A stretch of 64,000 nt of DNA from Mimachlamys varia (Eukaryota; Mollusca; Bivalvia; Pectinida; Pectinidae): contig OX392538.1 in NCBI GenBank assembly GCA_947623455.1, positions 1,240,001-1,304,000 on the forward strand. Reading direction: 5' to 3'. Positions 44,681 to 55,613 of the stretch are shown here, one piece after another. The notes under the pieces were generated by a model. The model was not told where the DNA came from, did not search any database, and was given only the letters and a program-made list of their open reading frames with translations. The position numbers were made by a program, and so were the translations under genes. Each line of letters begins with the position of its first letter. Within the stretch, counting starts at the first letter, position 1.

Positions 44681-45790
44681 TGATAATAATAAAATAATAT
44701 ACAACATTTATATAGCGCTCTATATAATTTGTAAAATTACTCTAAAGCGCTTCACAACATGTAGATAATAATTTGATACTTACACTGCATACAATTTAGA
44801 TAAAGAAGTTATTACAATCTAAGCTAATGTGATAATATAAAAAAATGCATATAAATACGAACTACATCTACTGTAGATAAACAAATGTCAGTATATACAT
44901 GACGTCTAAGTTGTCCCTAATATGCAGACGGGAAAAGGTACGTCTTCAGAAGTTTCTTGAATTTGGCCAGAGTATTTGTTTTTCGGATAGCGGATGGTAA
45001 TCTATTCCACAACGTGGCCGAAACTTTCCCAAAACACCGGTTTCCATAGGTCACAGTACGAGATTTTGGGACACACAACAATGATTCTGTCTTCGACCTC
45101 AGTGATCGTGACGGCTGATACAGGGTAACTAGCTCCCGTATGTAGTGGGGAGCTGTTCCATCAAGTGCCTTGTATGTGTATACCAAGATTTTGTATTGTG
45201 ACCTGTATTGCACAGGTAGCCAGTGCAATGAATACAGAACAGGAGTGATGTGTTCTCTCTTTCTAACCAGAAAAACGAGACGTGCTGCCGTGATCTGGAC
45301 CTTCTGTAGGCGACTTGTCAATTTGTCAGATATAACACAGAGTAGGGCATTTCCATAATCCAGCCGTGAGGTAACAAGTGAATGAACCAAAATCTTGCAT
45401 GCATCGGCAGTTATAAACTGCCGTATACAGCCGATGTTCCTGATCTGGTAGTAACAGGATTTGGCGATAGCATTCACTTGTTTCTCCATGTTCAGTGAAC
45501 TATCAAAGTACACCCCTAGATTTTTAACAGTTGGGACAGCCTCTACAGTACTTTTTCCGACCTTGAGCTGGAGAGCCGTTGATTGCTTACACTTTGGAGA
45601 AAAGACGATCAGTTCCGTCTTTTCCTGATTTAGTTTTAGCATATTGGCATTCATCCCGCTTCTGATGTCTGTCAGACAAGCTTCCAGATTTTCTGATACG
45701 GTGTCCCAGCTGTCCTGTGGTCTGATGACCATGTAAATCCGTGTGTCATCAGCATAACAATGATAGCAAAGGTTATGTCTATGATGGAGA
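44681..45790 (-). pseudogene. L2-like LINE, 5'-truncated 3' end
   Basis: The minus frame reads YHCYADDTRIYM, NMLKLNQEKTELIVFSPKCK, VPTVKNLGVYFDSSLNMEKQ, SCYYQIRNIGCIRQFI, VTSRLDYGNALLC, LHWLPVQYRSQYKILVYTYK, ALDGTAPHYIRELVTLYQPS, TYGNRCFGKVSATLWNRLPS and KKLLKTYLFPSAY with its stop at 44917. These are diagnostic of the L2/CR1-like RT C-terminus. The 3' tail contains a GCGCTATATAAATG motif and ends in ATT/AAT-rich triplets near 44681, also typical. The element is truncated just upstream of the catalytic YADD. The open frame (about 290 codons) is uninterrupted, so the insertion is fairly recent. Confidence 0.85.
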
Positions 45791-45925
45791 AACAAAGACA
45801 ATATTTTGACAACGAAGTTAAAGAACAATGATTTTTTACTGGTCAAATGTTTGCTTACGTAATCAAATTGTTATAAAACAAGGAGAGATAATGAGAAAGA
45901 AAAACAACAACAACAAGTGCTTATT

Positions 45926-46740
45926 GTAATGGTGTACCATTACAGATGTCCCCCAAACTACCCCTTTGGTCGGAACTGATGAGCCCAATGAACTCACAAT
46001 GGAAATATAGCTGACACCCCATATATCAGCGGTCATGTTGACGAATTAGGAAACGGAGGTTACGACAATGTCCGTGGTGTCCTACTACAGTTATATATAA
46101 AATTTCATTGAAATCGGACAATATATAAATTTCGACCAATCAGAAGCCAAGAAATAGCGGCCATGTTGACGAATCACGAAACGGAGGTTACGACAATGTC
46201 CGTATGGTCCTACTACAGTTATATATAAAATTTCATTGAAATCGGACAATATATAAATTTCGACCAATCAGAAGCCAGGAAATAGCGGCCATGTTGACGA
46301 ATCATGAAACGGATGTGACGACAATGTTGTTGGTGTAATACTACACATATATATTAAATTTCATTGAAATCGGACAATATATAAATTTCGACCAATCAGA
46401 GGCCTCCATTTTCGTTTCGGTGGCAACCAAACTTTACGAAAATGTTACCATGTTATTCAGCATCCCTTAAAACACCCATGTACCAATTTTTACTGAAATC
46501 GGAGACTGAATTTTGAAAACTGGAAATTAGCTCTGGCGGCCATCTTGGACTTCCGGTCGCGAAAAAACAACCCGTTTTCACACACCCCGCCCCTAATGAG
46601 TATGTGTGTGAAGTTTCGTGAAGATCCGTCCAGTAGTTTTTGAGAAAACGGTCGGAAACCTCCGCGGCGGAAGAAAGTGGAAGAAACAATAATAACAAGA
46701 TAATTCAACGAATTACAGTCCCCCACCGGGTTGTTATCTC
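45926..46740. repeat. Composite repeat with three 128-bp tandem units
   Basis: Starts at a palindrome, TGTAATGGTGTACCATTACA (45926-45945). Units of 128 bp containing ATCGGACAATATATAAATTT, CGACCAATCAGA and GCGGCCATGTTGACGAATC recur at 46113, 46241 and 46369. After these come a CCATCTTGGACTTCCGGTCG block, a GTGAAGATCCGTCC block and, at 46720, CAGTCCCCCACCGGG. The family is unknown. It is probably one mobile unit with the satellite that follows, because both borders carry CCCCC-rich hairpins. Confidence 0.65.
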
Positions 46741-47044
46741 GAGATCCAATAGCAATGAGTGTGAATCTCGAGATGCAATAAGGTCATGTATTTTCTTCAA
46801 TGTATTGAAAGGTGAAGATGTAGTTTACAGAGACCCGCTTCTATACAGGAACCATCCCATTCTCACTAAATACATGTACACTGTAGGTATACTCTATAAA
46901 TGATCTCTATATAAAGGACACAAGTCTATGAAGGACACCTTTAGTTTTTCTATTGGGTATCCTTTATAGACAGGTTTTACTGCAATAGACATGAAATTGT
47001 AATAATAATAACAAGATATGTTTGTTATGATTGAATTCAACAGT

Positions 47045-47260
47045 ACTGTATATTGATTAAATGGTGATCTGAGAAGAACACAGGTTTGTTTGTCACTGGG
47101 AATAATTTGGATGAGAAGACCAAGTCAAGAATTCCTCCAAGGCAATGGGTAGGCGTGGTCAGTTGTTGGTGAAGTTTACAAGATTTTTGAAGGCTGTCCA
47201 TCTTTGCGAAGTCCATGTTGAAATCTCCAACAACAAGAATGTTTGTACACTTATGTAACT
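47045..47260 (-). pseudogene. LINE endonuclease fragment
   Basis: The minus strand has an uninterrupted open stretch reading NILVVGDFNMDFAKMDSLQK, LHQQLTTPTHCLGGILDLVF and PVTNKPVFFSDHHLI. The GDFN, PTH..GGILD and SDH motifs are those of the C-terminal half of a non-LTR retrotransposon endonuclease. There is no start codon and it is cut on both sides, so it is a fragment. It is not clearly part of LINE-A, B or C. Confidence 0.7.
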
Positions 47261-47289
47261 TTGCTTGTGTTGTGCATAGCTTGAATAAC

Positions 47290-48610
47290 TGTCGAAATAA
47301 ATGTCACAGTGACCCAGTTTTGGTACACGACACACCATCTTCCCACGGGGAACCATACTACCAAGTATTAAGTTCTAGTGCTTTATAGTGTAGGAGATAG
47401 AGCCCGGACAAGGTATTTGTGTAACGTAGGTCAGAGGTCAAAATATAGGTCACTGTGACCCAGTTTTGTTACGCGACACACCGCCTTCCCATAGGGAACT
47501 ATACTACCAAGTACAAAGTTATAATCCTTAATAGTGTAGGAGATAGAGCCCGGACAAACTTTTACTTTAATGTAGGTCAGAGGTCAAAATATAGCAAAAT
47601 AAAGGTCACAGTGACCCAGTTTTGGTACGCGACACACCGCTTTCCCACAGAGAACTATACTACCAAGTATAAAGTTCTAATCCTTAATAGTGTAGGAGAT
47701 AGAACCTGGACAAATTTTTCTTTCTTTAATGTAGGTCAGAGGTCAAAATATAGGTCACAGTGACCCGGTTTTGGTACGCGACACACCACCTTCCCACGGG
47801 GAACCATACTACCAAGTATTAAGTTCTAGTGCTTTATAGTGTAGGAGATAGAGCCCGGACAAGCTTTTTCTTTAATGTAGGTCAGAGGTCAAAATATAGG
47901 TCACAGTGACCCGGTTTTTGTACGCGACACACCGCCTTCCCAAAAGGAACCATACTACCAAGTATTAAGTTCTAGTCCTTTATAGTGTAGGAGATAGAGC
48001 CCGGACCAACTTTTACTTTAATGTAGGTCAGAGGTCAAAATATAGCAAAATAAAGGTCACATTGACCCGGTTTTTGTACGCGACACACTGCCTTCCCACA
48101 GAAAACAATATAACTAAGTATTAAGTTCTAGTGCTTTATAGTGTAGGAGATAGAGCCCGGACAAGCTTTTACTTTAATGTAGGTCAGAGGTCAAAATATA
48201 GGTCACTGTGACCCGGTTTTTACACGCGACACACCGCCTTCCCACAAGGAACCATACTACCAAGTATTAAGTTCTAGTGCTTTATAGTGTAGGAGATAGA
48301 GCCCGGACAAGCTTTTTCTTTAATGTAGGTCAGAGGTCAAAATATAGGTCACTGTGACCCGGTTTTTGTACGCGACACACCGCCTTCCCACAAGGAACAA
48401 TACTACTAAGTATTAAGTTCTAGTGCTTTATAGTGTAGGAGATAGAGCCTGGACAAGCTTTTTCTTTAATGTAGGTCAGAGGTCAAAATATAGGTCACAG
48501 TGACCCGGTTTTTGTATGCGACACACCGCCTTCCTACAGGGAACCCACACACTTAGTATGAAGTTCCAGTGTCTTATAGTATGGGAGATAGAGCCCGGAC
48601 AAATAGTGTG
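47290..48610 (+). repeat. 146-bp satellite, nine units, with nuclear-receptor-type half-sites
   Basis: The unit length is mostly 146 bp, with two units longer by 10-13 bp through an AGCAAAATAA insertion. Each unit contains AGGTCAGAGGTCA (starts 47428, 47574, 47733, 47879, 48025, 48181, 48327, 48473) and GGTCAnnnTGACC (starts 47448, 47604, 47753, 47899, 48055, 48201, 48347, 48493; a first copy at 47303 has one mismatch). Other conserved parts are GCGACACACCGCCTTCCCAC and AGTGTAGGAGATAGAGCC. There are short open frames but no sign of coding. Confidence 0.92.
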
Positions 48611-48750
48611 CGGAAGGACGGACGGACGGACGGACACAACGCAAACCTATAGTCCCCCCCCCCGGATTCCGGTGGGGGACTAATAATAATAAGAAGAAGA
48701 AGAAACCGAGCAAAAACAATATGTCCCCCCACTTCGTTTGGGGGACATAA
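48611..48750. repeat. ACGG microsatellite and two C/G-rich hairpins closing the composite repeat
   Basis: (GGAC)n lies at about 48614-48635. A hairpin, AGTCCCCC..CGGTGGGGGACT, spans 48651-48681, followed by AAT/AAG triplets. A second hairpin, ATGTCCCCCCACTTCGTTTG plus GGGGACAT, spans 48721-48748. The second matches the GATGTCCCCCAAAC left border near 45946, supporting a single element from 45926 to about 48748. Confidence 0.6.
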
Positions 48751-48847
48751 CTAAATCCCATCATTAATATAGTCAGTACTGGAGCATTGTACACTAGAGT
48801 CCGTGTGTACAGCAGACAGGTCTGCTTGCTACAATGACCAAAAATGG

Positions 48848-49313
48848 TCAAATGGCAATCACGTGGCCGAAGTCAACGAGATCTCTCTCTGTTTTAATCA
48901 GATGAACACGGTTGTTCCGGTCTTTCAGTAAAACTTTACCGTTCATTGTCCAGGTCTGTAGAGCACGGCCGTTCTTAACAGCTTGACGAGCAAGGTAAGA
49001 AAGCTGACAACGGAATTTTGTTAAGTCTTCATTTACGGAAATTTGCCTGAATTGTTCATTTTTCCTGAAGTTTTTGGCAGATTTCAATAACTGAAACTTC
49101 TTATCCACAGATCGAACGCGCATAATGATTTGGCGCGGTTTTGATTGGCCAAAGCCGAGATTCCCTACACGATGGGACCTTTCAACGTCGTCAGAGCTCA
49201 GGTTGACCCCACATGCAGCAGCAGCTTGCAAAACGGTATCGGTCGTATCTTCTCCCTCTTTGTCGGGAAAGCCAGAGAATCGTACCAAAGTCCGCCGACC
49301 ATACTGTTCAACT
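48848..49313 (-). pseudogene. LINE ORF1 fragment (L1-type RNA-binding protein), N-terminally truncated
   Basis: The minus frame starts at the insertion edge with EVEQYGRRTLVRFSGFPDKE, then GVNLSSDDVERSHRVGN, KPRQIIMRVRSVDKKFQLLK, INVNEDLT-like SVNEDLTKFR, and WTMNGKVLLKDRNNRVHLI, stopping at 48848. This is the RRM plus C-terminal domain order of L1-type ORF1 proteins (the Transposase_22 family). The part upstream of EQYGRR, usually a coiled coil, is missing exactly at the 12-bp target duplication, as expected of 5' truncation during insertion. The frame is intact. Confidence 0.78.
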
Positions 49314-51237
49314 TCAAAAGCGTTTGACACTATAGAATGGAATTTTATGATTGGCTGTTTGAAAAAAATTGGTTTTGGAGACTCGTTTATACGTTGGATT
49401 AAAACATTTTATACAAATATAAGCGGAATCGTTAAGAACAATAATTGGCTTACAGAGAAGCATGTAATACAGCGCGGAATTAGGAAAGGCTGCCCTTTTT
49501 CTTGCTACATTTTTGTAATATCCGTGGAAATTTTAGCAATTAAAATACGAAAAGACATAAACGTGAAGGGAGTCAGAATAAACAGAAAAGACATGAAAAT
49601 AGCTCAATTAGCGGACGATACTACATTGTTTTTAAAATATGCCGATGTTCCTAAAGTGACTCAATTAATAGATGATTTTGGAAAGATTTCAGGTTTGAAA
49701 TTAAATAAAAGTAAAACAGAAAGCCTACTTTTAGGAAATAACAAAAACAAACAAAGAGATTATGAAGGTCTACATTGGACTAGAGAAGAAATAAAATCCC
49801 TCGGAATAATCTTCGGGACTAATAAAAAACTATGTGCAAATTTGAGTTGGCAAAGTAAAAAAACTTCTATAGACGCGATGCTAAAAAACTTGAAAAAAGA
49901 AAATTATCTTTAATGGGGAAAATAGCGGTGATTAACGCGCTCCTGATATCAAAAATAACATATATTGCAAAGACACAAGTCATAAGAGTAGAGCAAATTA
50001 AGGAATTGGAGCGATTGATATATAATTTCCTCTGGGAGGGGAATGACAAAGTTAAAAGAAACTTAATAATACAAAATTATGATAAAGGGGGTCTTAAAAT
50101 ACGAGATATTACTTCACATATAGATGTTATAAGGGTGAGCTGGGTTAAAAGATTGACAAGCAGTACTGACGCAAACTAGAAAATAATACCAAAAATGATG
50201 CATGAATATTATGGGAGAAACTTGTTAATATTTAAAATGAATCTAAAAAAAAAAAAAAAAAATCAGAGACCTTAACAAGAAAGTAACCGAGTTTTATTCA
50301 CAAATTTTAGAATCATGGATTAAGGTAGGTGGCGGACAGACAAAACCTTGTGACTCCTTTGCTTCAATAAGGAAAGAGGTTATTTGGGGAAATCAAAATA
50401 TAATACTAGGAGGTATAATCGATGAAAACGGTAGAATACATGAAACTCATATACGTCAAAAACTAGTTACCACACATAATTGGGCTAGTGAAATAATGCA
50501 AGTTAAAAATGCAATTCCCAAGAAATGGAAAAAGACAATTTCTATGCAAAATTCAATTCAAACCAAAGTTAATTTTGTCAGAGAAAAACATATTCTCTAT
50601 GATAAAAAAAGCAATGTGTTTTAATCTAAAGAGGTTAAATAATAAAGATGTTTATATTTTAGCAATTCAAACAAATTATGTGAGAAATATGAATAAAGAT
50701 CGCTGGATCAACCACTTCAGACTTAATGGAACAATAGAACTTGACCTTATGTTACGATTTGTTTTCAATAAGTTAATAGATAATAGATACAAAGTATTCA
50801 AATGGAAATTGTTTCATTATATTATTCCATCTAGGCAAATATTAAAAAGGATGACAATAACAGATAATGACCTATGTAACGTCTGCCGAAAAAAGAAAAT
50901 TATGAACATTATTTCATTGACTGTAAATACTTAGACAAATTTTGGAATAAAATGAATGAGGGTTTTAAAAACATAGGTATCTGTAAAAACATGCGAAACT
51001 TACACAATATAGTTTAAGGATATAAGATACAAGAAAAGAATCTCGAAGCCACGAATATTATCTTAAGTTTGATAGGATTCACGGTATACAAAACATATCA
51101 TTTAAGCGACCAAAAAACAACACAAATTAATCCCTTCAATATATTCAAGCAGGAAATTTACCATAGACTGTTTATGTGTAGATTAATAAAAGGAAATAAC
51201 AAAATCTTGCATGCATTTATGAAGGGGATAAGGTAGA
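49314..51237 (+). pseudogene. LINE-A ORF2, 3' part: RT palm, thumb and C-terminus
   Basis: Continues LINE-A after the insertion: KAFDTIEWNFM, RKGCPFSCYIFVISVEILA, the catalytic region AQLADDTTLFLK (LADD in place of F/YADD), LKLNKSKTESLLLGN and SLGIIFGTNKK up to 49913. A frameshift leads to GKIAVINALLISKITYIAKT and GGLKIRDITSHIDV (to 50179). A poly-A run near 50250 and several frameshifts follow, then NKDRWINHFRLNGTIELDLM, YKVFKWKLFHYIIPSRQILK and a C-terminal cysteine cluster CNVCRKKK..DCKY. The C-terminal domain ends near 51237. With the 5' part this makes a LINE of about 5.2 kb, full-length but inactive. Confidence 0.85.
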
Positions 51238-51245
51238 TAGTGCTT

Positions 51246-52727
51246 GGATTTAGAAGGCCCGGTATTACTAGCTCTAATCCGTTTATAAAGTCCGTCATAG
51301 TGTGGAATATTAACATGTGATCCGGACCAGGCGACAGAACGCAACACGTGGTACATTAGTACTACGAACATGTGTTCCACACGCTATTTACAATTATAAC
51401 AAACACAACTAATACCGAGCCTGAATAATGACATAAAACTTTTTATATTATTTGTATAATCAGGTTTTACACAAAATTAAAGTGAGTTACTATACTTACA
51501 ATTAGTTATCTGCTAAATCCATCCAGAGAAAAGAATTTCACACGCGAGTAATACGGGTAAACAACTAACTAAAGTTAGAAATGAAATCCGAACAACTTTC
51601 CGGAAAAACAAACTACCCAGGTAAAAATATTATTCGAAACCTATCTGAATGTTAGATTAATTTCGAACATTTATGTAGCAATGATATTGAGTAAATGAAT
51701 TAAAAGACAAAATTCAAGCACTATGATGAGACCAAAAATGGAAAAATCAGTGAAAGTGAAAAATGTGACGAAATACCATTTAGAAAAACACATTTGTATC
51801 AAGGTAAATATATATAAAAACAAAATGACCAATTATCTGTATGTGTCGTCTGAGTGAATTGTGATAGCTTTGGTTTATTTTTTTTAATAATTTCGGTCGG
51901 TCTGTATGTATGTGTATCCGTTTTTCTGTCTGCCTATACATGTCGGTATGTGCGAGTGTATATGCACGTGTGGATGAATTCAGGGTGTTGTTGTGCGTAT
52001 ATACGTGAGTGTATGAAGACTTGAAGGTATGTATGCGTGTATACATGCATGCTTGTATGTGTGTACAACGTATGTAGCATGTGTGGGTGTGCGTGCGTTG
52101 GTGCAATAATGTAGGTGAGATGTTGGTATTATATGTATTTATATGTACGTAAAACATACGATATAAATATTTAATGAATGCATAGATATGACCGGAGGAA
52201 GTTTTGGTCGGTAGGGACTGGCCCAACCACTAAAACCACCTCTAGTCATACCTATATATATTAAACTGAATTAATATTACTAAAGAAAGAACTAAATAAC
52301 AACATCACTTACTAACACAGTGAGAGTGAAAGGGAATGTAAAAAATGTCCAGATAGAGTGTAAGAATGTTACAATGTTTGAAAGAGAATGACTGATGTAT
52401 ATGAGTTGAGTGTGGATAATTGATGTTAAAACGAAAATCAGATAAATAATTATTAAATATAAGGAAATGAATGAAAAAGACAACAACAAAACAAACATGT
52501 ACGATGATGAAATGGCTCGGTGCTAAGCACCAAATAATCTATATATATCATAATAAGATATTAGAGTAAAATACACGTATATGCACTTAATAATCACGCA
52601 TGTACTAATTGATACTAACGGACTAATTTTTTTTATTTCTTTGAAAGTGTAATTGGTAGAAAAGATGTGAAAAGAGGTAAAACTACAGCAATAAATACAT
52701 GAGCCAGAAACTGAGTACAAAAAAAAC
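51246..52727. other. AT-rich DNA with a TG/TA-rich simple-sequence stretch
   Basis: 51890-52150 is rich in GTATGT/GTGTGT/TATG words, and its reverse strand gives a spurious HT-rich open frame. Nothing else is recognised. The right edge, at an A-run (52722-52729), abuts the truncated TIR element. Confidence 0.4.
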
Positions 52728-53529
52728 GTGTAACGATGCTACTGTGTGTGGTAGATCAGTCCTGAGTTGATTGTACCTCGTACCGTAGATCGTCAGACCT
52801 AGGAACGGCACTAAAACGTGTAACGATACTACTGTGTGTGGTAGATCAGTCCTGAGTTGATCGTATCGTCAGACCTAGGAACGGCACTAAAACGTGTAAC
52901 GATGCTACTGTGTGTGGTAGATCAGTCCTGAGTTGATTGTACCTCGTACCGTAGATCGTCAGACCTAGGAACGGCACTAAAACGTGTAACGATGCTACTG
53001 TGTGTGGTAGATCAGTCCTGAGTTGATTGTACCTCGTACCGTAGATCGTCAGACCTAGGAACGGCACTAAAACGTGTAACGATGCTACTGTGTGTGGTAG
53101 ATCAGTCCTGAGTTGATTGTACCTCGTACCGTAGATCGTCAGACCTAGGAACGGCACTAAAACGTGTAACGATGCTACTGTGTGTGGTAGATCAGTCCTG
53201 AGTTGATTGTACCTCGTACCGTAGATCGTCAGGCCTAGGAACGGCACTAAAACGTGTAACGATGCTACTGTGTGTGGTAGATCAGTCCTGAGTTGATTGT
53301 ACCTCGTACCGTAGATCGTCAGGCCTAGGAACGGCACTAAAACGTGTAACGATGCTACTGTGTGTGGTAGATCAGTCCTGAGTTGATTGTACCTCGTACC
53401 GTAGATCGTCAGGAACGACACGAAAACGTGGTGTGCTCCAGCATCCATTTATTACATAACATGTGTCAATTCAGGGGCGATAACCCTGACTAAATTATTA
53501 TAAGTTTCACTATGCTAAATACCATTACA
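52728..53529 (-). mobile_element. TIR element with 90-bp tandem repeats, second copy (left end missing)
   Basis: Same 90-bp units and same terminal region as 34198-34922, ending in ACCATTACA (53521-53529) and the AGTAT target sequence (53530-53534). It begins inside a unit at 52728 and carries about 7.5 units, one of them with a 20-bp internal deletion near 52862. The terminal 240 bp are nearly identical to copy 1. Confidence 0.8.
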
Positions 53530-54920
53530 AGTATCACGCTTTGCATCTCATTTTCGATATCTTTTATCGGGATTTGAGGAATATCACCTTTGGGCTCTGT
53601 TACAAATACACTACTGAAGAAATTGGAAAGAATTTCGGCTTCCACACTGTCTAGATCTCTTTCTGTTTTTGCCGATGTATCGTTGTTGTAATCGATATGA
53701 AGATCACCTATAGTCGATTTAGTGTTTGACTTCCTATTGATATATTGCCAGATTGCTTTCTGGTTTTCCTTTGACTTCTTGGCCAATTCATATTCAAAAT
53801 TGTTGCGTGAAAATCGCGTTCGTTTTCTTACTGCGTTTGATACTCTATAGTCTCTCTGAATATTAGGGTCCTTTGTTTTTATTGCTCTTCGCGCTAAAGA
53901 ATTCTTGGGTTTTATTTCCTCTTTGGTTTCGTTATCCAATGGAATCATATGCCGTTTCATTTTTCCCGACTTCAAAATTTTAGTTGGTACGTACTGATCT
54001 TCTGCCATTTTTAAAACAGTTCGTTTTAAATAAAAACAATTTTGTATCTGCGTCCGTGTTCGATAGGTACGCGATCCAATCTATATCATGTGACAATTCC
54101 TCATTTGCTCTTGCGAAGTTTGCCTTATCATTCCATTTCCTTCTTTTAGTTTCTTGTGTTGGTTAAGCGTGGCATATAAAATCAAAAAGTAATACACAGT
54201 GGTCGCTCTTTCCCAAAGGACTGCTGTACTTAACATTACCTATCATGTTTTCCTCGTTTGTTAATATAAGGTCCAGAAGGTGTGGATTGTCACGGCTTCT
54301 CCACCTTGTTGGTTCCGTGATATGTTGACAGAGAAACAAATATTGTATACAGTCTAAAAACATACGTCACTACGAAGACAAAGTTTCCCCTTTAGCATTT
54401 TGTAGTGTCCAAGCTACATCCGGGAAGTTGAAGTCCCCCATTATCAGTAGGTGCGAATATTTTTTAGCAGCCGTTTCTTGCCTTCTTGCCCACAAGTTAT
54501 TGTTACGTATTTAGATTTTTCCCGGTATCGGTTGGGGATCTATATCTAATACCTACTAATATTGTTTCTAGCTGGTTTATAGTAATTTCCACAAAAACAT
54601 ATTCTTGGTACTCTGTTTTCATTCAAATTGCTTTTGCTGGCAAACTTTTGTGCGTATATAATTTCAGACTACTACCTATGCCGTTTTCTATGTTCTTGGA
54701 AAATATGTTACAGTATATTCTTCTATTTCATCTATGTTGAATTCTGCTGTAACTAAGCTTTGTTTTCTACTTTTTGCTTTCACCTCTGTAATGCCTATAA
54801 TACTTGCTGTAAAATTTCGAAGTCTTGCCGTTAGTTCCGCTAGTTTGTTGTATAAATGGTCTGCGTTTGTATAAAAACGGGAGAGATTATTTAGTGCTTC
54901 TGTTGATTTTGCCATTTTGA
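53530..54920 (-). pseudogene. LINE-C copy 2: endonuclease half and linker
   Basis: From 5' to 3' the minus strand reads RFYTNADHLYNKLAELTARL, IIGITEVKAKSRK, HLLIMGDFNFPDVAW, HITEPTRWRSRDNPHLLDLI, SSPLGKSDHCVLLFDF (endonuclease motifs), then MKRHMIPLDNETKEEIKP, KTRFSRNNFEYELAKKSK-like sequence, IWQYINRKSNTKSTIGDL, EILSNFFSSVFVTEPKGDIP and IENEMQSV, stopping where the TIR element is inserted. Frameshifts occur near 54680, 54540 and 54165. The RT half is absent here; copy 1 at 33360-34197 carries an RT half. Confidence 0.8.
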
Positions 54921-54933
54921 TATGCGTTCGATT

Positions 54934-55155
54934 TTATTTGCCCGTGGTGGGCCCCGTTCCTTTATGTAAATTCCCGCGACGACTGTTCTTGTTTTGACTT
55001 TGCCTCTTGGAAGAGTTGTTTTCCTTTTCCCTTTCGGCTTTTGTTAGGTCGTCTCCTATTCTAATATTCCTTCTAACATTTATTATCATTGTTCCTGTAT
55101 ATCTGTTATCTATATCATAGTCCCTGTTAATCTGTAATGTGTCCCTGTAAAACAC
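54934..55155 (-). pseudogene. Possible 5' part of LINE-C
   Basis: A 73-codon minus-strand frame directly upstream of the endonuclease half, rich in R, K, N and D (DDLTKAEREKENNSSKRQSQ). It may be the end of a basic ORF1-like or leader region. No diagnostic motif. Confidence 0.35.
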
Positions 55156-55445
55156 TGAGAAGTTTGAGATAGACAGTCAGGCAGTGTGCTACTCGACAGT
55201 GGGAGAAACATTGTGTCGATGACATGCATGCAATATCAGCAATTTGTCATGACAGGATATTTCTATTCTTGTGCCTCTTGCTCCATCTGATCCCCTTAAC
55301 AAACGATGTATGAAACAAACAATTCCATTGGATGACAGAAGAAATTAAAACAAACAAAAAAAACTGATAAAAAATACATTTTAATATACACTGGATAAAA
55401 CGATGTTTATATAAGTAATGTATTAACATCGTTGACTTGACTCGT

Positions 55446-55613
55446 GCACAGTTGCTGAGTTAATTCTGCCAGTAAATAAACAAAATACAAAGGCCTATAT
55501 ATATAAGGAGCCGCCCATTATAGAATATAATGTCATTACATTCTGTAATGGTGGTTCCATATATATTATATATATATATATATTATTTACTGACAGAATC
55601 TCAAGCAACTGTG
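55446..55613. mobile_element. Compact palindromic MITE
   Basis: Nearly the whole element is one inverted repeat. The left half CACAGTTGCTGAG, TTCTGCCAGTAAATAAA and GAGCCGCCCATTATAGAAT pairs with the right half ATTCTGTAATGGTGGTTCC, TTATTTACTGACAGAATCTC and AAGCAACTGTG. Its ends match those of the longer element at 17957-18435. Confidence 0.75.

Larger units (their letters stand above)
38396..49313. mobile_element. 10.9-kb compound insertion inside the LINE-A reverse transcriptase
   Basis: The host LINE-A codons stop at 38395 and resume at 49326. The 12-bp sequence TCAAAAGCGTTT is present at both edges (38384-38395 and 49314-49325), as expected of a target-site duplication. The inserted DNA carries, mostly on the minus strand, a truncated LINE ORF1 at its right edge, a half-site-rich satellite, a LINE endonuclease fragment, an L2-like LINE 3' end and a 2A-bearing CR1-type LINE near its left edge. 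On the minus strand the left edge ends with an AATAAA-containing stretch. This fits target-primed insertion of one LINE that was later enlarged by further insertions. The order of events is inferred. Confidence 0.8.

Noticed and set aside
51780..52226. 148-codon minus-strand frame rich in H, T and Y
   Set aside because: It is a product of TG/TA-rich simple sequence with no motif.
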